This document shows positions 1 to 11,900 of a DNA stretch of 64,000 nt, one piece after another. Position 1 is the first letter of the stretch; every line of letters begins with the position of its first letter. The notes beneath the pieces are model-generated. The model did no database searches and had not been told where the DNA came from. It saw only the letters and a program-made list of their open reading frames with translations. Source of the stretch: Fasciola hepatica (taxonomy: Eukaryota > Platyhelminthes > Trematoda > Plagiorchiida > Fasciolidae); assembly GCA_948099385.1 (NCBI GenBank), contig CANUEZ040000156.1:6283501-6347500 (forward strand), in the 5' to 3' direction. Both the position numbers and the translations under genes were made by a program.

Positions 1-398
1 AAGCGCGACTGAACGTACGTGAACACAAATGGCGAATGAACTAATGAAGGTGAATGCTCATATTGAAAATGCAGCCTCAATACTTCTGCTTTCGGAATAC
101 TTTACTGCAAATCCACACGGCTGCAGGACTTCACATATAACCTGGAAAAGACCTAATTTTGTAGATACGAAATGCAACGAACTTCGGTGAGGTGAATTCA
201 GAGGAGACATGTAAATTGGGCTTGAGCACAAGTGGAATTTTAGTACGGCTCCATTCACTGCCTCCTTTGTGTGCATCATGCAAGGTAGGGGGCTATTTTC
301 CGCTGGATGTCGCCGGGCACGTTTTTTTACTATACTTTTTTCTAAACTGATACGAATGAATGACTCTTATTTTATTGTGATTGCCATGAAATCGACAG
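1..398 (+). other. Probable intron or upstream flank, nothing recognised
   Basis: This AT-rich stretch precedes the first candidate exon. I see no C1 zinc-finger pattern, promoter or repeat in it. The open frame that covers the 399-665 exon extends back to 269, so the acceptor could also lie earlier than 398. The stretch from about 322 to 398 has a pyrimidine-leaning segment ending in a CAG at 396-398, which is the acceptor used here. Confidence 0.4.
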
Positions 399-665
399 AT
401 GGTTCGATGCGCACAGCAGGACTGCAAGACCATTCAGGCACGGGAAAACTGAGAAAAAAATTGTTCGTTCGTGGCCAAACAGTTGGTAGCATAAGCGCAG
501 CAGAAACTCCACATGGATCGTTCTCACAGAGCCGCGTTTTCGGCCGACTTGTTCGACAGCTGACACAAGAAGAGGCTAATGACCGATCAGAAACGAAGAT
601 ACAAAGTCTGCCATCAAAGGATCTAATTTCACAACATGAGCCGCCCACCGAGGTGGATAAAATGG
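399..665 (+). CDS. Candidate PKD linker exon (basic, serine-rich)
   Basis: An open frame runs from 269 to 694 and is less AT-rich than its surroundings. The exon proposed starts after the CAG at 396-398 and ends before the GTACGG donor at 666. It enters and leaves at phase 1 and joins exactly to the 2746 exon (G+CT). It would encode 89 codons: a basic patch (KLRKKLFVRG) near residue 25, then serine/glutamine-rich sequence, ending in PPTEVDKM. No domain is recognised. The end is weakly like the linker sequence that precedes C1b in vertebrate PKDs (RPIELDKM in PKD2), but no C1b finger follows within the next 2 kb. An alternative donor (GAG/GTGGAT, end 652) would break the phase with the next exon. 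Membership of the kinase gene is inferred from phase, strand and position only. Confidence 0.5.
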
Positions 666-2745
666 GTACGGTTGTACAACGAATCTTGCCTTGATACATG
701 GATAATTGAATTAGCCTAATTCATATTCCTCTTCTATTATTTATTTATTGTAAGAATAACTAACTTTGGTTTAGATCATACGTAAGAAAATGATTATCAT
801 GTGCTGCCCACCTTCAAAATGGCAAACAGAATGCTTTTGAAATTTAATTTACGCAATTATATAGGTCTTTTCCTGGTTGATGGAAGATACTGAAATCCTT
901 TTACGATTTGCGCCGGGATTTGAAATATGTTCGTTATTCGTTTTCATTGGAGACTTGTACACGGATACTTCAATATATGACGAAAGCAAATTGATTTCTC
1001 CAATGAAACTATCACGAAATCAAGTTCCTCACTGTGCCGCAAGACGGAATAACATTTTGTAAATGTGTTTGTATATTTTTGGATCATTTTCACATATGTT
1101 TGAAATGTCAACAATTGCAAATGTTTCTGGCAAAATCAGTGATAATGCATCAATGATAAAAACCAATTTGATAAATTTTACCGTCATTGGCTTTAAAATT
1201 GCTCATATTTCTGTACAAACCTTAATATTTTTATGCTTTCAATCCACGAAAAAATGTATCCCAGCTAATAGGATTATTTACTTTCACCGCCGAACAGATT
1301 GTCACAAAAATCAGTTAAGCAGCATTAGTTTATATAGGCTTATACATTCTTCACTTTGTTTTTATATTCGTAGAAATGTAGGGAAGGTTGAAGGTGTCTG
1401 GGACGGGATAACGTAAAACTTGAGTTTCACTTCAACGTATGTATAATTTATTCCGACTGTAAATATATCAAGAAATTGTAGCGTTGAATACAAAGTGACT
1501 GTTCTATTCTGTCCCGTTATTTTTCGAGCCCAAAGGCGTTTCTCTTCAAGTTCAGAAACGTCAAATAAAACTTTTGTTTAAGAATGAATCAAACGAAACA
1601 TTTTTGTTTGCTGTCATTCACACGTCGTATCTTATGACTGTGACTTTTCTCCGGGCCTAAGGTGCAATACGGCAAAAAACTATGTTTATCTGTGATTACT
1701 TGATTGCTTGCAAAGAATATGTAAAAAAGATTATTGGTCCAGAAACCACAAAGAGTAAAACAGTATACCGCTTCTGGCACTCTGTTTGCTAATGTCCCAG
1801 TATCAGTCTACGATGGACATCAATGCGTAAGTGACCGTATTTAGGGCACGGATAAGGCTATCACAACTGGTGATGAAAAGCTGTCAACCTGAACGCAAAT
1901 TTCATTGGTCAGTGGGTTATATTGAAAATCTACCTGGACTGGAAACGTCATCAGTATTCAGTCAGTCTTACGCAAGAGTCTTATTTATTTTCTGAAAGGT
2001 CGTAGTCATAGGGCAAACAACTGGATTAATTTAAACCAAACGATTTGTCTGACCTAAATACGCTTAGATGGTTTGTTCATTTACATTCTTTCGAACCGAG
2101 AAAATAAATTTACCGTAAACTTCATCTAAATCCAGAAGTCAAACAGCGTACTTATTCAGGGAGAATAGGGACGTTTTTCCTCGTTTCTAATTTTTCGTTG
2201 TTTTTGGATGTTTCGATTATTTGTTCGCAGTTTTTCAATATATTCTGTTTTCACAGTATGCGAATTCAATGGCCCCAGTGTTCAACGTGGGTTTGTATCT
2301 GACGAAGAATGAAGTGTTTTGTTCGTAGCTTTAATAAACATAATATCGAAGTAGATCCTCTCAGTACATGCACCGTTAATATAACTCTGGTTTTCCAACC
2401 TACAAGAGAACGATAAAAATCACGCAATCATTACACTACTGAACCGCCTGCTTCGAAGTTCGTTATCTTAGGACGTTGGTATTCTCTATGGGCACACAAT
2501 ATCTTCGAGTGCATCATCGACCATGCGAAAGGTGTTCGGCGGATTTTGTGGCAATTTTTTTACATGTGCATACCTAATTCATTTTTATCTACCAAACATG
2601 GGTATTTTATTCATGCTCGATAAGGGTCACGTGCATCCTTTTGTTCAGTGGCCCGTAATTTGTCCATATACTACTGAGGCTGCTTCACTTGATTCTGTAT
2701 AATCACCGCGTTTGAATAACCTGCGCGTCTCATTTTGCCGAACAG
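666..2745 (+). other. Intron, 2.1 kb, nothing recognised
   Basis: AT-rich non-coding sequence lies between two phase-compatible exons. I looked for a C1 zinc-finger exon (a Cys-x2-Cys pair followed by the His/Cys spacing) on the + strand and found none. Short open frames at 877-1062 and 1063-1416 have AT-driven composition and no splice context. Confidence 0.5.
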
Positions 2746-3073
2746 CTTGCGTCAAACCAATTCAGTCACAGGATGTAGCGGACTCACAAGCAAATTTACC
2801 GGTTCATGGTTGCCCTCAAGTTCGAGGTTCGGACGAACAATCTCGGCCCGTTGTCCCACTTAGCGCGGATCGAAGAAAAGCAAGCTTTCGATTGCTTCAT
2901 CAAATGCGAAATGTAAATTCCAGCATTAATGCTGGCTCTTCTCGAGTGACCACAAAATCAGATGACACACCTCCGTTTAGTGTGGAAAGCGTAGATGGTC
3001 TGCCTGAAACGAAGGTTTTGGAACGAGAGCAGTCAATTGAACGATCTCTACCTAAAATACGACCCGGAACGAG
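2746..3073 (+). CDS. Candidate PKD linker exon ahead of the PH domain
   Basis: The acceptor is a pyrimidine-rich run ending in GAACAG at 2740-2745. The donor is GAG/GTATGT with the GT at 3074. The frame is open throughout, entering at phase 1 and leaving at phase 2, and it joins both the 665 donor and the 8848 acceptor correctly. About 108 residues are encoded, with no recognisable fold. They are rich in Ser, Arg, Gln and Asp and contain a basophilic kinase-site-like motif (DRRKASF, near 2869-2889) and a second acidic/basic stretch (LEREQSIERSLPKIRPG). This is the place of the poorly conserved linker between C1b and PH in the family. Compositionally it looks coding and is clearly less AT-rich than its flanks. 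Assignment rests on phase and position, not on sequence similarity. Confidence 0.65.
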
Positions 3074-3379
3074 GTATGTTTACACAGCGTATAAGTTAGG
3101 CCTTACGAATTCAAACATCACCTGTTTTTTTAGAAATTAGTCATTCTGGCTGTTCAAATAATCACACTGAGAAGAAAAGTAATGTGCTTTGCCCAAGCTG
3201 TCTTGTTCCTGCACACTCTGTAAATTTTTTACGAATCAATCTAGACTACATTTCACAGCGCGAGGTTTCTCAACCACATCATAGTAAAAGTGGATTTTCA
3301 TTGGATTGTCAGCACTGTACATTACCGTAGCACTTTCGTCATTGCTTTATTTTGTTGTTCATTTTTAAATGTTTAACAG
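3074..3379 (+). other. Intron segment between linker exon and candidate microexon
   Basis: Non-coding sequence ends in a T-rich tract and TTTAACAG at 3372-3379, a good acceptor. Nothing else was seen. Confidence 0.45.
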
Positions 3380-3412
3380 TACTTGGAAATGTCCCTGCGG
3401 ATATGCTTGTAG
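3380..3412 (+). CDS. Candidate 33-nt cysteine-rich microexon
   Basis: A strong-looking acceptor (T-rich, then AACAG at 3375-3379) is followed by 33 bases and a consensus-like donor AG/GTACGC with the GT at 3413. The segment enters and leaves at phase 2, the phase of the junction it would sit in (3073 to 8848), so it could be included or skipped without breaking the frame. Included, it adds 11 codons and a short motif reading TWKCPCGYAC between the linker and the PH domain. Its protein is not recognised. It could be a chance pairing of splice sites. Transcript evidence would decide. Confidence 0.35.
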   Translation, partial: YLEMSLRICL

Positions 3413-6400
3413 GTACGCTTTTCAGAGAAAATTTTATCCACCCATGGATGTACCCAGACGAACTTCCATGTCGGTTGAACAACTTAGCACGAAAGAACTT
3501 CAGTCAGGTTCAAGCACTTAAATATGCATTTGGCAAGTAATTTATCATTGTTTTACCGCGCTAATCAGAAATGATTTTGTCCCGTTCTTAAGTCACTTTG
3601 TAATTTCTATAGAGAAAACGACTGTGACTCGGAATGACTGCAGTAATGTATTCATTTGATTAGTGTTTGAAATGTTTTGAGTATTCTGGACATTTGTTTA
3701 TAGTCCCATGGTCAAAATGTAACAGGCAAAGCAGCAAAGAACCGTCAGTACGACAGAAACTGTTTTTGATTGAAAAGATTCCCGGAATAACGCACAATGG
3801 AAGGGGAGATTTTATGAAAATGGTTATACATAGGACCACATAATGAGCGCTCTGTAATGATAAAAATGAATATATGAACTGCGTTTTCGTTGAACCATTC
3901 CAACTTCTCCTAAACTGTGGTGAACTCCAAACACAGTGGTTGTCGAAATTCCCTTCAACTTGATCTACCTCAAACGTCCACAGAAAATTCCTTTTAGAAA
4001 CAATATTTTTGTTAGCTCCCTTGGTTTTACTGCAAAGCATGGTTTTTTCGCGCGTTCCCTACTTGCAGCCGCTCCGGTTGTGCGCATAATGGTGGGTTTT
4101 GATGAACCAAACGCTAAAACACTATGATGTTTTTCATTCCTGTTTGCAGAAATGCATAGAAATTTATCGCAAAATCTTTGGTTTTAAGTTTGTTGTTCTC
4201 TATATATCACTTTTGTACAATTGCAGCAAACTTTGTTATCTAAGTCGGACGTGTGAGGTTTTGCAAATCTTATCTTCTCGTGACTCCAACTTTTACATAA
4301 ATAGTGCATTATTAATTGGTTCTTCACAGGATTTTTCCAATAAATCTCTATCACGGGAACAATTGCTTGAAAAACCTACAAGAGATCATTTCAATTCTTC
4401 CTGCTATAGCAACTCAATTCTTCGGGTTTTTCTATTATTTCTTCAACGTAGGGAAAACGAAGTTAATACAAGGCGTATCACACTGAGATGACCTTGAATT
4501 TTAGGTCGTGTATTCGAAACAAAACAGATGTTTTCTTTGGGCAGGCTTTTATTGTCTAAAAGCTTTCTTTTGAACCCTAGGCGATATAGTATTCTCCAAA
4601 CGTTTCCCCTTGTTCCGGCATTTTTCTGTGCCGTAGACACTTTAAAGACAATGTATAAAAAAGTGTTCCTGTAGGATCATCCTTTATTTATCGATGACGA
4701 AAACCAACGTCGTTGAACTTACTTCTAGATAGACTTAACAATTATCCAAAAAAAGTTTTACTCATTTTCGATTTCAATTTTTCATGATGATCAAGAATAA
4801 ACGAATTCAACGGACCATAGATAGCCGCCGAACTTAACTTACCAAATCAAGATCTATAAAATTACATATTCAAAGTATGTGAGATGATTTACTATCGATC
4901 ACTTGGGAAATAGGATTTTATTGCGTTGACACTGATCCGTTCAGTGAATTTTGAGAACACACGTACAGTCAACTCAAATGAATTTTGCCAAAACACCAAC
5001 ATAAAATTAATGTGCTGTTCGGTATGCAAATTGGTATCATCAATAGAAGTGGCATCATTTATCGTGCTTTTATTTGGTTTTGAGTAAAAGAACTAGAAAA
5101 CGGTGTGAAAAAGTTCCATTTTTAGATTGTTTCACATCCAGGCACTTAATTGAATACCTTTGTATTGAGTATAGTTTTTCAGCGCGAATACACTCAATCA
5201 AATCCGTAAGGAAAGCACGAAACAGTTTTCCCGTTTGTTTCTCGTCACACTTGAGTTAGTTTAGCTTTGATGATAAACTTAAAAAACATCACTCGGTGGT
5301 AGATGGCAATATTAGAACGTCCTCGTCCAAACGTTGTTAGCAGCAGTTGGGCGTGCATGTGGGCACTAGGGAATTTCGATTGAACTGTCAGCCTTCTCCA
5401 TTTTCCATCCGAGTAGCTACAAATCTGATAGAATGTGTGCGTGTGCGCGACAGTACGCAAATAACAGTGGGCAACAAATCCAGATCCAATCCTTTCCAGT
5501 CCGTGACGAGCATGCTTTCCGTAGTTTCCGTCTTCATCACCTATTTTTGTAGAAGTCCATTTGGACGCGAAGTTGACGGACTCAACTTGTCGATCACATC
5601 GAAAATCCATCGTCAAATCTCACCTAGTCGGGCAGCCTAGCTGGGCTACATAATGACGGACACGAAAGAGAATCACACCTTGACGTACATGAATATTCTT
5701 GTTTGGGCTACGACACAGTAAAAATGCAGCAAAAATACTTTGCTTTTCCCTCCCTAATATCATAATTCAATCATGGTGTAATTCTGAGCTTTTCTCCATC
5801 CAGTCAGAAACGTGCGTAAGCTCCTTGAGAATGCCGAACCAATTTTTTAAGAATAATGAGTACGAATTTGATGTTATTCTGAGCTTAGCTGTTTTTCAGC
5901 ATCAAGGTAGGGTTTTTATTCAGCAACATTTGTTGATTACCAATTCGAACAGTCATCTCAGAAAACAAGCACTACAAAATGAATTCCTTTCGCATACGCG
6001 GTCACACACACAAATAGCGTTGAAGCAATTTTAACCGCTTCAGTTAACCTTTTTTCATATTTTATCTATTCCATACTTGATGTACTACTTATGAAACCGA
6101 TAGAAGTACACGGAAAAAATTCATATCACAAATTTTGTCTTCTGAACCGCTTGTTCAAATTCATCACGGGATCCGAATCATCCGATTGTTAATTCAGGAA
6201 TTTATTGGGAAGCCTCAAATGGTAATCCTATCCGCGAATGAGCAAAATAGGTCTACGTATTTAAACAGACTGCTTATGTCATCAGATACTTTTGTGGTGG
6301 TCTTTTTAGTTTGTGATAATGTGACCGGATATTTGGTGTTTAGCGTTCTCGTCCTCAAAATGATGACTGTTGTACAGCGGATTACCCGGACATCATTCCC

Positions 6401-8847
6401 TTCGGTATTGGATCATGCAAAAATAACTTAGAGGATTCGGTCTGCTCAGACTTGTCACCTGAAGCAAAGTTGAGTTTTCTGAATTGAGTAGAACGGAGAT
6501 TCCGAACTATTCTCTGTGGTCGCAATGGATTGTACCGCTTGAGGAGTCAAGCGGGGATTCATTTTGTCAGATGAATTGATTGATAATACGTAAAATATAT
6601 TGTTCAGTAAGAAGTTCTTATTGACTCGAAAGTATAGCCACTTGGTTGTTTTTAGAGTTTCACAACTTACGACAAGTTTGTTTGGGGTCCTCTAGTTCAA
6701 TCGCAAGCAAAACCGAGTCATCGGGTAGTTCCATTTCTCCTTCTTATTGTCGAATTTTGTTTGTAGCATCCACGGTAATTTCCCTTGCCGACATTATATA
6801 TAAAAAGGTAACACCTACTGGGCAAACGTATCAATTGTTCCAAAATTTTCCATCTGAATGGTTTTTTTATCCCAACCGGAACAATCGACATGAGAAAGTG
6901 GTCAAGTGTATAGTATGACATGTATGGTGCTCAAATTACCAGGAAGTCACTGTTTTTCTCTCATCAGATAGTACAAACTACTTTTGAATAACACTCGTTG
7001 AGCCGAAGTTTCGTAAATTACATCCGTTTTTTACTCCGTTTGACACGTACATTCACTACCTGAGAATGGACAAATCGGCCATCCAAATGTGCCATATTTT
7101 AGTCGCATGTCACATTTCTTCTGATGAACCCAAATGGAAACAAAATTGGGAAAGGGGTGCTCCACAACTTTCGTATGTATTTAAGATTGGAGAAAGAATA
7201 TTCAGCGTAGGTTTTTCAGTGACCGATTTCTTTCCTCCGCATTGCTCGTTTTTTAGGTCTAACGGATCAACACTTTCCGACTGACTTGACACAAAAGTAA
7301 ACAATTCGAAGTTTATTTCACCTTTTGCTACACTTGGCTTATCATGAAAGAAAAATGTCGGTTGACAGAAAATCTGCTCAACACGTAGTCGTAAAATGTA
7401 TAACTTCAAGCACATCCATTTGGACGGTTGAACAAGAATCCAATAGCGAATGGCTGTTGAAGTTTCGCAAAAGTATCAGAAGTAAAAGTCACACGATAAC
7501 TGCCGCTAGGCTATCTTGATAATTTACGAGTTGGACTCTTTCGCAGCACACGAACTTAAATCATGCTCTTCTTTTCGTTTTGGTGTTGTAGGCGTCAAAC
7601 CGGTAAATGGCATCGTCAGCTTGTTAAGGTTCACGTGACAGTAATGATCATAACAGCATTACTTTTTCCCTTTAGAACCAGTGAGCTTTTTCGGTTTCGT
7701 TAATGTGCTGTAAGTCACATGTGTCGATAGGTATCAGCACTCTTGGTTTTCCTTTTTTGGATCCTCAAAAACGAACCAGTTGGTTTGGTTATGGGTCATT
7801 ACGACTTCACCTTAATTCGAAACAAACATGAAAACACAAATGGTGAGTTTTGTTCATTGTATGCATCGAAGAATTCAATCTTGTGTGACTGAGTTTCACA
7901 CGGGTGTAAACTTCCATCTGGTCAGGACATAACGGGAACTATGATAAACTTTTATAAGCAGACATTTGTGGTTATTCATTCCGATAATGTATCCCTAGTG
8001 ATAGACTAATTAGATCCGAATGGTACACACGTGTCAATAAAGTGGTATACGACGATTAAGTGAACTGTATTCACCACAGCACCCGCCTATCAACGGTCCT
8101 TGAATGGTCCGGGCTAAATACCTTTCTCTCACGAAGTAGGTTCGGTGGTACCATTGGAATATATTTTCCATGGAAAATATTGACTAACGGGATTATTTTG
8201 CCACGTGGGCCTTTTTCATTCATTCTTTTAGTACGTGGTTGCAATATGTGAGCGAGAAGTTGGAGCACTAAACTGTTCTTTAGTGGATAATATTTGTTAG
8301 ACGTAAACGCAACGGCAGTATTCAGAACCCGTTTACATGGGCATTGTCTGCAACGCAAAAAACTGAATCGGAAGCCAAATTGACAACACTGAAGCTGCCA
8401 TTCACCGTGGTTTCTTTTATTCTTCTTTTCTAGACTGTAATTTTGGTCCACCAATTCAAATACTAAAAAGATGTTGATGTGAATATTCGTCCAACTCGGT
8501 ATAATTTGAATCCAAGCATAGAGGTCATCGTATTCTACAGTACAATAGTATGAGATTACTATGGAAGGTGGCAAAGACAGATCAAGTGCATTGGTCGCTT
8601 TGTTTTGGAGGCTTGCCGTGAAACTCGGTTACTTTGGAATAAATTCTATGAACCGATTCATTTGCACACGAGGTTCTTGCGATGAATGAGGCAATCCAAA
8701 AAGAAATCAGAAATGTCCATTGTAATGTGTTATTCTTGGTCTGAAATTATTCACACCGTCCACGTAATCTATGTTGCATTCATATCCTTCTCGTAAGGGG
8801 GCTTTAATTATACCGCACATATTTTTGTGCATTTCAATCTGTTACAG
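3413..8847 (+). other. Intron, 5.4 kb
   Basis: Mostly featureless AT-rich sequence. The frame of the candidate microexon stays open through the donor to a TAA at 3519-3521 (see findings). A stretch at about 5340-5640 is less AT-rich and open on both strands, but no product is recognised. A 167-codon open frame lies on the minus strand at 8071-8574, and a perfect 20-bp palindrome at 8161-8180. The 3' end has a clean acceptor, CTGTTACAG, ending at 8847. Confidence 0.5.
8161..8180. repeat. Perfect 20-bp palindrome
   Basis: The 20 bases centred on CCATGG read identically on both strands. The symmetry does not extend at either flank. It lies inside the 5.4-kb intron and inside an unidentified minus-strand open frame. 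No known binding site is claimed. Confidence 0.9.
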
Positions 8848-8974
8848 CAAAGCTGGACCACGAAATATTCCACTCATGCGTGTAATTCAGTCCGTGCGAC
8901 ATACCAAGCGACCCGGAGCTGATCTGATCATCCGTGAGTCCTGGATGGTGCATCGAACCAATAAAGATCCTCTG
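8848..8974 (+). CDS. PRKD: PKD exon: start of the PH domain
   Basis: This exon encodes the entry into the PH domain. The segment NIPLMRVIQSVRHTKR is nearly identical to the invariant sequence in PKD1-3, and ESWMVHRTNKDPL matches the first PH beta strand and turn (family: EGWMVHYTSKDTL). The acceptor is CTGTTACAG, ending at 8847. The donor is CTG/GTACGT with the GT at 8975. The exon enters at phase 2 (one base completes a serine codon with the preceding linker) and leaves at phase 0. In PKDs the PH domain is autoinhibitory toward the kinase and helps localisation. The flanking intron frame stays open beyond both splice sites, but conservation stops exactly at them, which supports the borders. 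Confidence 0.95.
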
Positions 8975-11900
8975 GTACGTTCTATCTTAGTCGGCAGAAT
9001 ATCTCATCAACCGAGGATTTTGGCGCGATCTGTTGGCACTCAAGTTCCGACGTGTTTCATTCTTATTTTAAACAAATCATTCTCAACTTCTGAAGCGCGC
9101 CGTGTACTATCGTGTTTCCTCTCCGGGGATTTTTTCTTGGGGTAAAAACCACATATGAAACATTTCACTGCGAACGCATGCCGTTTTTAACTTATGTTTA
9201 TGGTAGTACTCGACGTCTTTTCTGTATATGGCATGCCTAAGTAATTTTATAAACCGATTATATACTCCAGCGCGGAAATACCGCTATTTCAGATGAATTA
9301 GCTTACATATTCTCTATTATTTTAATTTACATGTCTATTCCGCTTGGAGCTTCACATTTATCTTTAAAATTTTCAGGTTTTATCCCGAAAAATTGGCATG
9401 GAAAATAAATACAAACACAGGGTTCTTGTAATTAGCCAAGTCGGTTTTCGTGCAAACAAAAATCAAGATGAAATTTTTCACTAATTGCATAAACCATTCA
9501 GTCATTATTGACTCAGATGTCCGATGAGATAGGTGGATATTTTAGTGAACGCGAAGCGGTGACCAGCGACGGTCAAAAGTTCATAATGATAGACCTTGAA
9601 CTATTCTGTCCCACCGGTCACTTTGCCAATCTGACATTCTCCAATTGGTCGTGACCACCTGCTCTAAATATTGTATCCTCCAGATAGGACAAAAGTAATG
9701 TAAGAATAAAAATAAATACAGATTATGAACCCATTATCTGGTAGTCTCAAATTCGGAAACTTCCGATGAATAAATACCTAATGGTTTCATGTCTTGAGAA
9801 TATTCATGAATGTCCTGCTCGTTATGGTATATACTGGTGGGATAACTTACGTATTGCGTTAGGAGTTTCAAGTGGACCGTCAATGGTTTCACTACGGAGA
9901 ATACCACTTCTCATTCCCCTCATGTGTACCTACCTATATTCTACGCGCAACTGACAACGTCTTTCACCTGAACAAATACATGTAACGTAAAAAAACTGGT
10001 TTATATAAAATTCCATAAAATATCACAAAATATCTACTACTCAGTCACCTTTTAGTAGCTTATACATGTGTGGATGCCGTCTATAGGTGATTTGACATTT
10101 CTGCCAGTAAATGGACGTTCTTAGTCACGAAGCCCGAGTCCGAGGTCGCAAGTAGTTCCCAGTGTCGTCGAAAACAATTTAAGAGGAACGTAGAAGCACA
10201 ACGTCAGTCAAAATGGAAAGGATTTATTACGGATAATCTTCGGACAAGGTTGGAAAAACCGTTAACTGTTGCAGATGACCCATTACTTTTTAATCCATTT
10301 TGTTCAAAAAAGGTCTCTCATATAATTTCTTTATCTGCTACTGTGTCAGAAAAGTTTAGGAATCCCCTTAGTAGCCCTGTTACAAACTACTTCACTGGCA
10401 GGTTTGATCTACCGAAGACTGCTTTCGATTTTATCCCAATCGTGGGATATTTTTGACTGCAAGCAATGAAAGGAAGAGAAATAGGACAACTTCTCGAGAG
10501 AAATCGCAATAAGGTCGTCGAAATCCATATTGAACCGCGACTTTACATATCGATCAGTCAACATTCACTGGCGTCAAAATAACCACTTGTAATCAAGGAA
10601 GCATAAACTTAAGCTGACGAATTGAAATTAATAGAAATTGATTAGTTAGGCTTTGGATCTTTAGTGGAGCAAGTATTTGTGGGCAGCTAGTAGGCTATAT
10701 ATTCACCACAGCTTCTCAGATCAGATAAATATGCCGGAAACAAGATTTAAATGTTATATTGGCACAAGGAGCCTGAATCTTATGCAGTGGAAAATCCACT
10801 TGCGTTTTTCACCGGTTTGATTCAGGCGCCTGACGTTGGACTTCTGGAGGTGGAAAATGCAAGTAGACTTTCTATTATATAAGAATTTCAACTCGATACT
10901 GAACAAGTTTTAGTGAACGATGAAGTTTAAACATCTTGTGCAGAGACAGCTTGGTGTATATTATTCGGTATCATATATTTTTCAGATACGTGCACATCTT
11001 ATAACAATATATGGGTAGTAAGAGAATTTTTTCAAATATTGGCGTGTTTTTTTGCCGCATTTGTCTTATGCCGTTTGGTACCAGTATTTTAACTTGAGAC
11101 GCGACGGTTCGGTTCGTTGTCTTACTCAACTCTATTCAACTATCCAGGTTCCTCGTATCTATTCGTTTACTTCCATGTCCTGCAAAGTTGTGTACACTAT
11201 AGTCAGTAGGCTTTTAAACCACCAAACACTCGGAAAATGTTATCTAAGGGCTAATTATTCCTGGAGATCATTTTGGAAATCTCCAGTCTCTATACTGCTC
11301 TGACAAGTTTACAATAAATTATATAATACAGGGTACGGTTGCTGAGCGGAGGTCATATTTATTTGACACCTCTCCTTGTTGAGTCTCGAAACACCACATT
11401 CCCGCTCCTTGTTTAGTTTGTCGTATTATAATAATAGACGGAAGTACAACCTAGGAAGTATAGTTTAGTCTTTCGTTACCCCGAGTGTGGTATCACCTCT
11501 GGTCAGTAATAACCATCTAGACGTGCAAAGATATCACACCGAAATACGAAGACAGGTAGCTCCAAAATATAAAGACTATTCTTGGTAGTAAACATATTTT
11601 ACCCATATTGTTCTGCTGCCGCTTCTCGCTGTTTAGATGGTATTCTTATCTACAAAATGAAACATCCATGTCCATAAAAAACCCTTCACAAGAAGAGGAG
11701 AAGAGCAGTCCGCGAAAGACTTTCCACTTTTGCCATTACCGATTCAAAGTGGTATGTCCAGTATAAACTTCTATAAAATGGCGCACGGCAGAGACGTCAC
11801 ATTGACTAGACGCGCCCATTGGGCGTTTCGTTTTTAAACGTTGTTTCATTGCACCCGAGTCCCACGGCATAATTAGTTCCGCTAAGACGTAGACATTTAG

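Noticed and set aside
5245..5640. Overlapping open frames on both strands
   Set aside because: Both open, neither recognised. A possible repeat fragment, with no strand preference.
9766..9954. Open frame with YWWDNLRIAL, considered as the missing PH exon
   Set aside because: Only a chance resemblance to HYWRLD. The true exon at 16138-16215 matches along its full length with correct phases.
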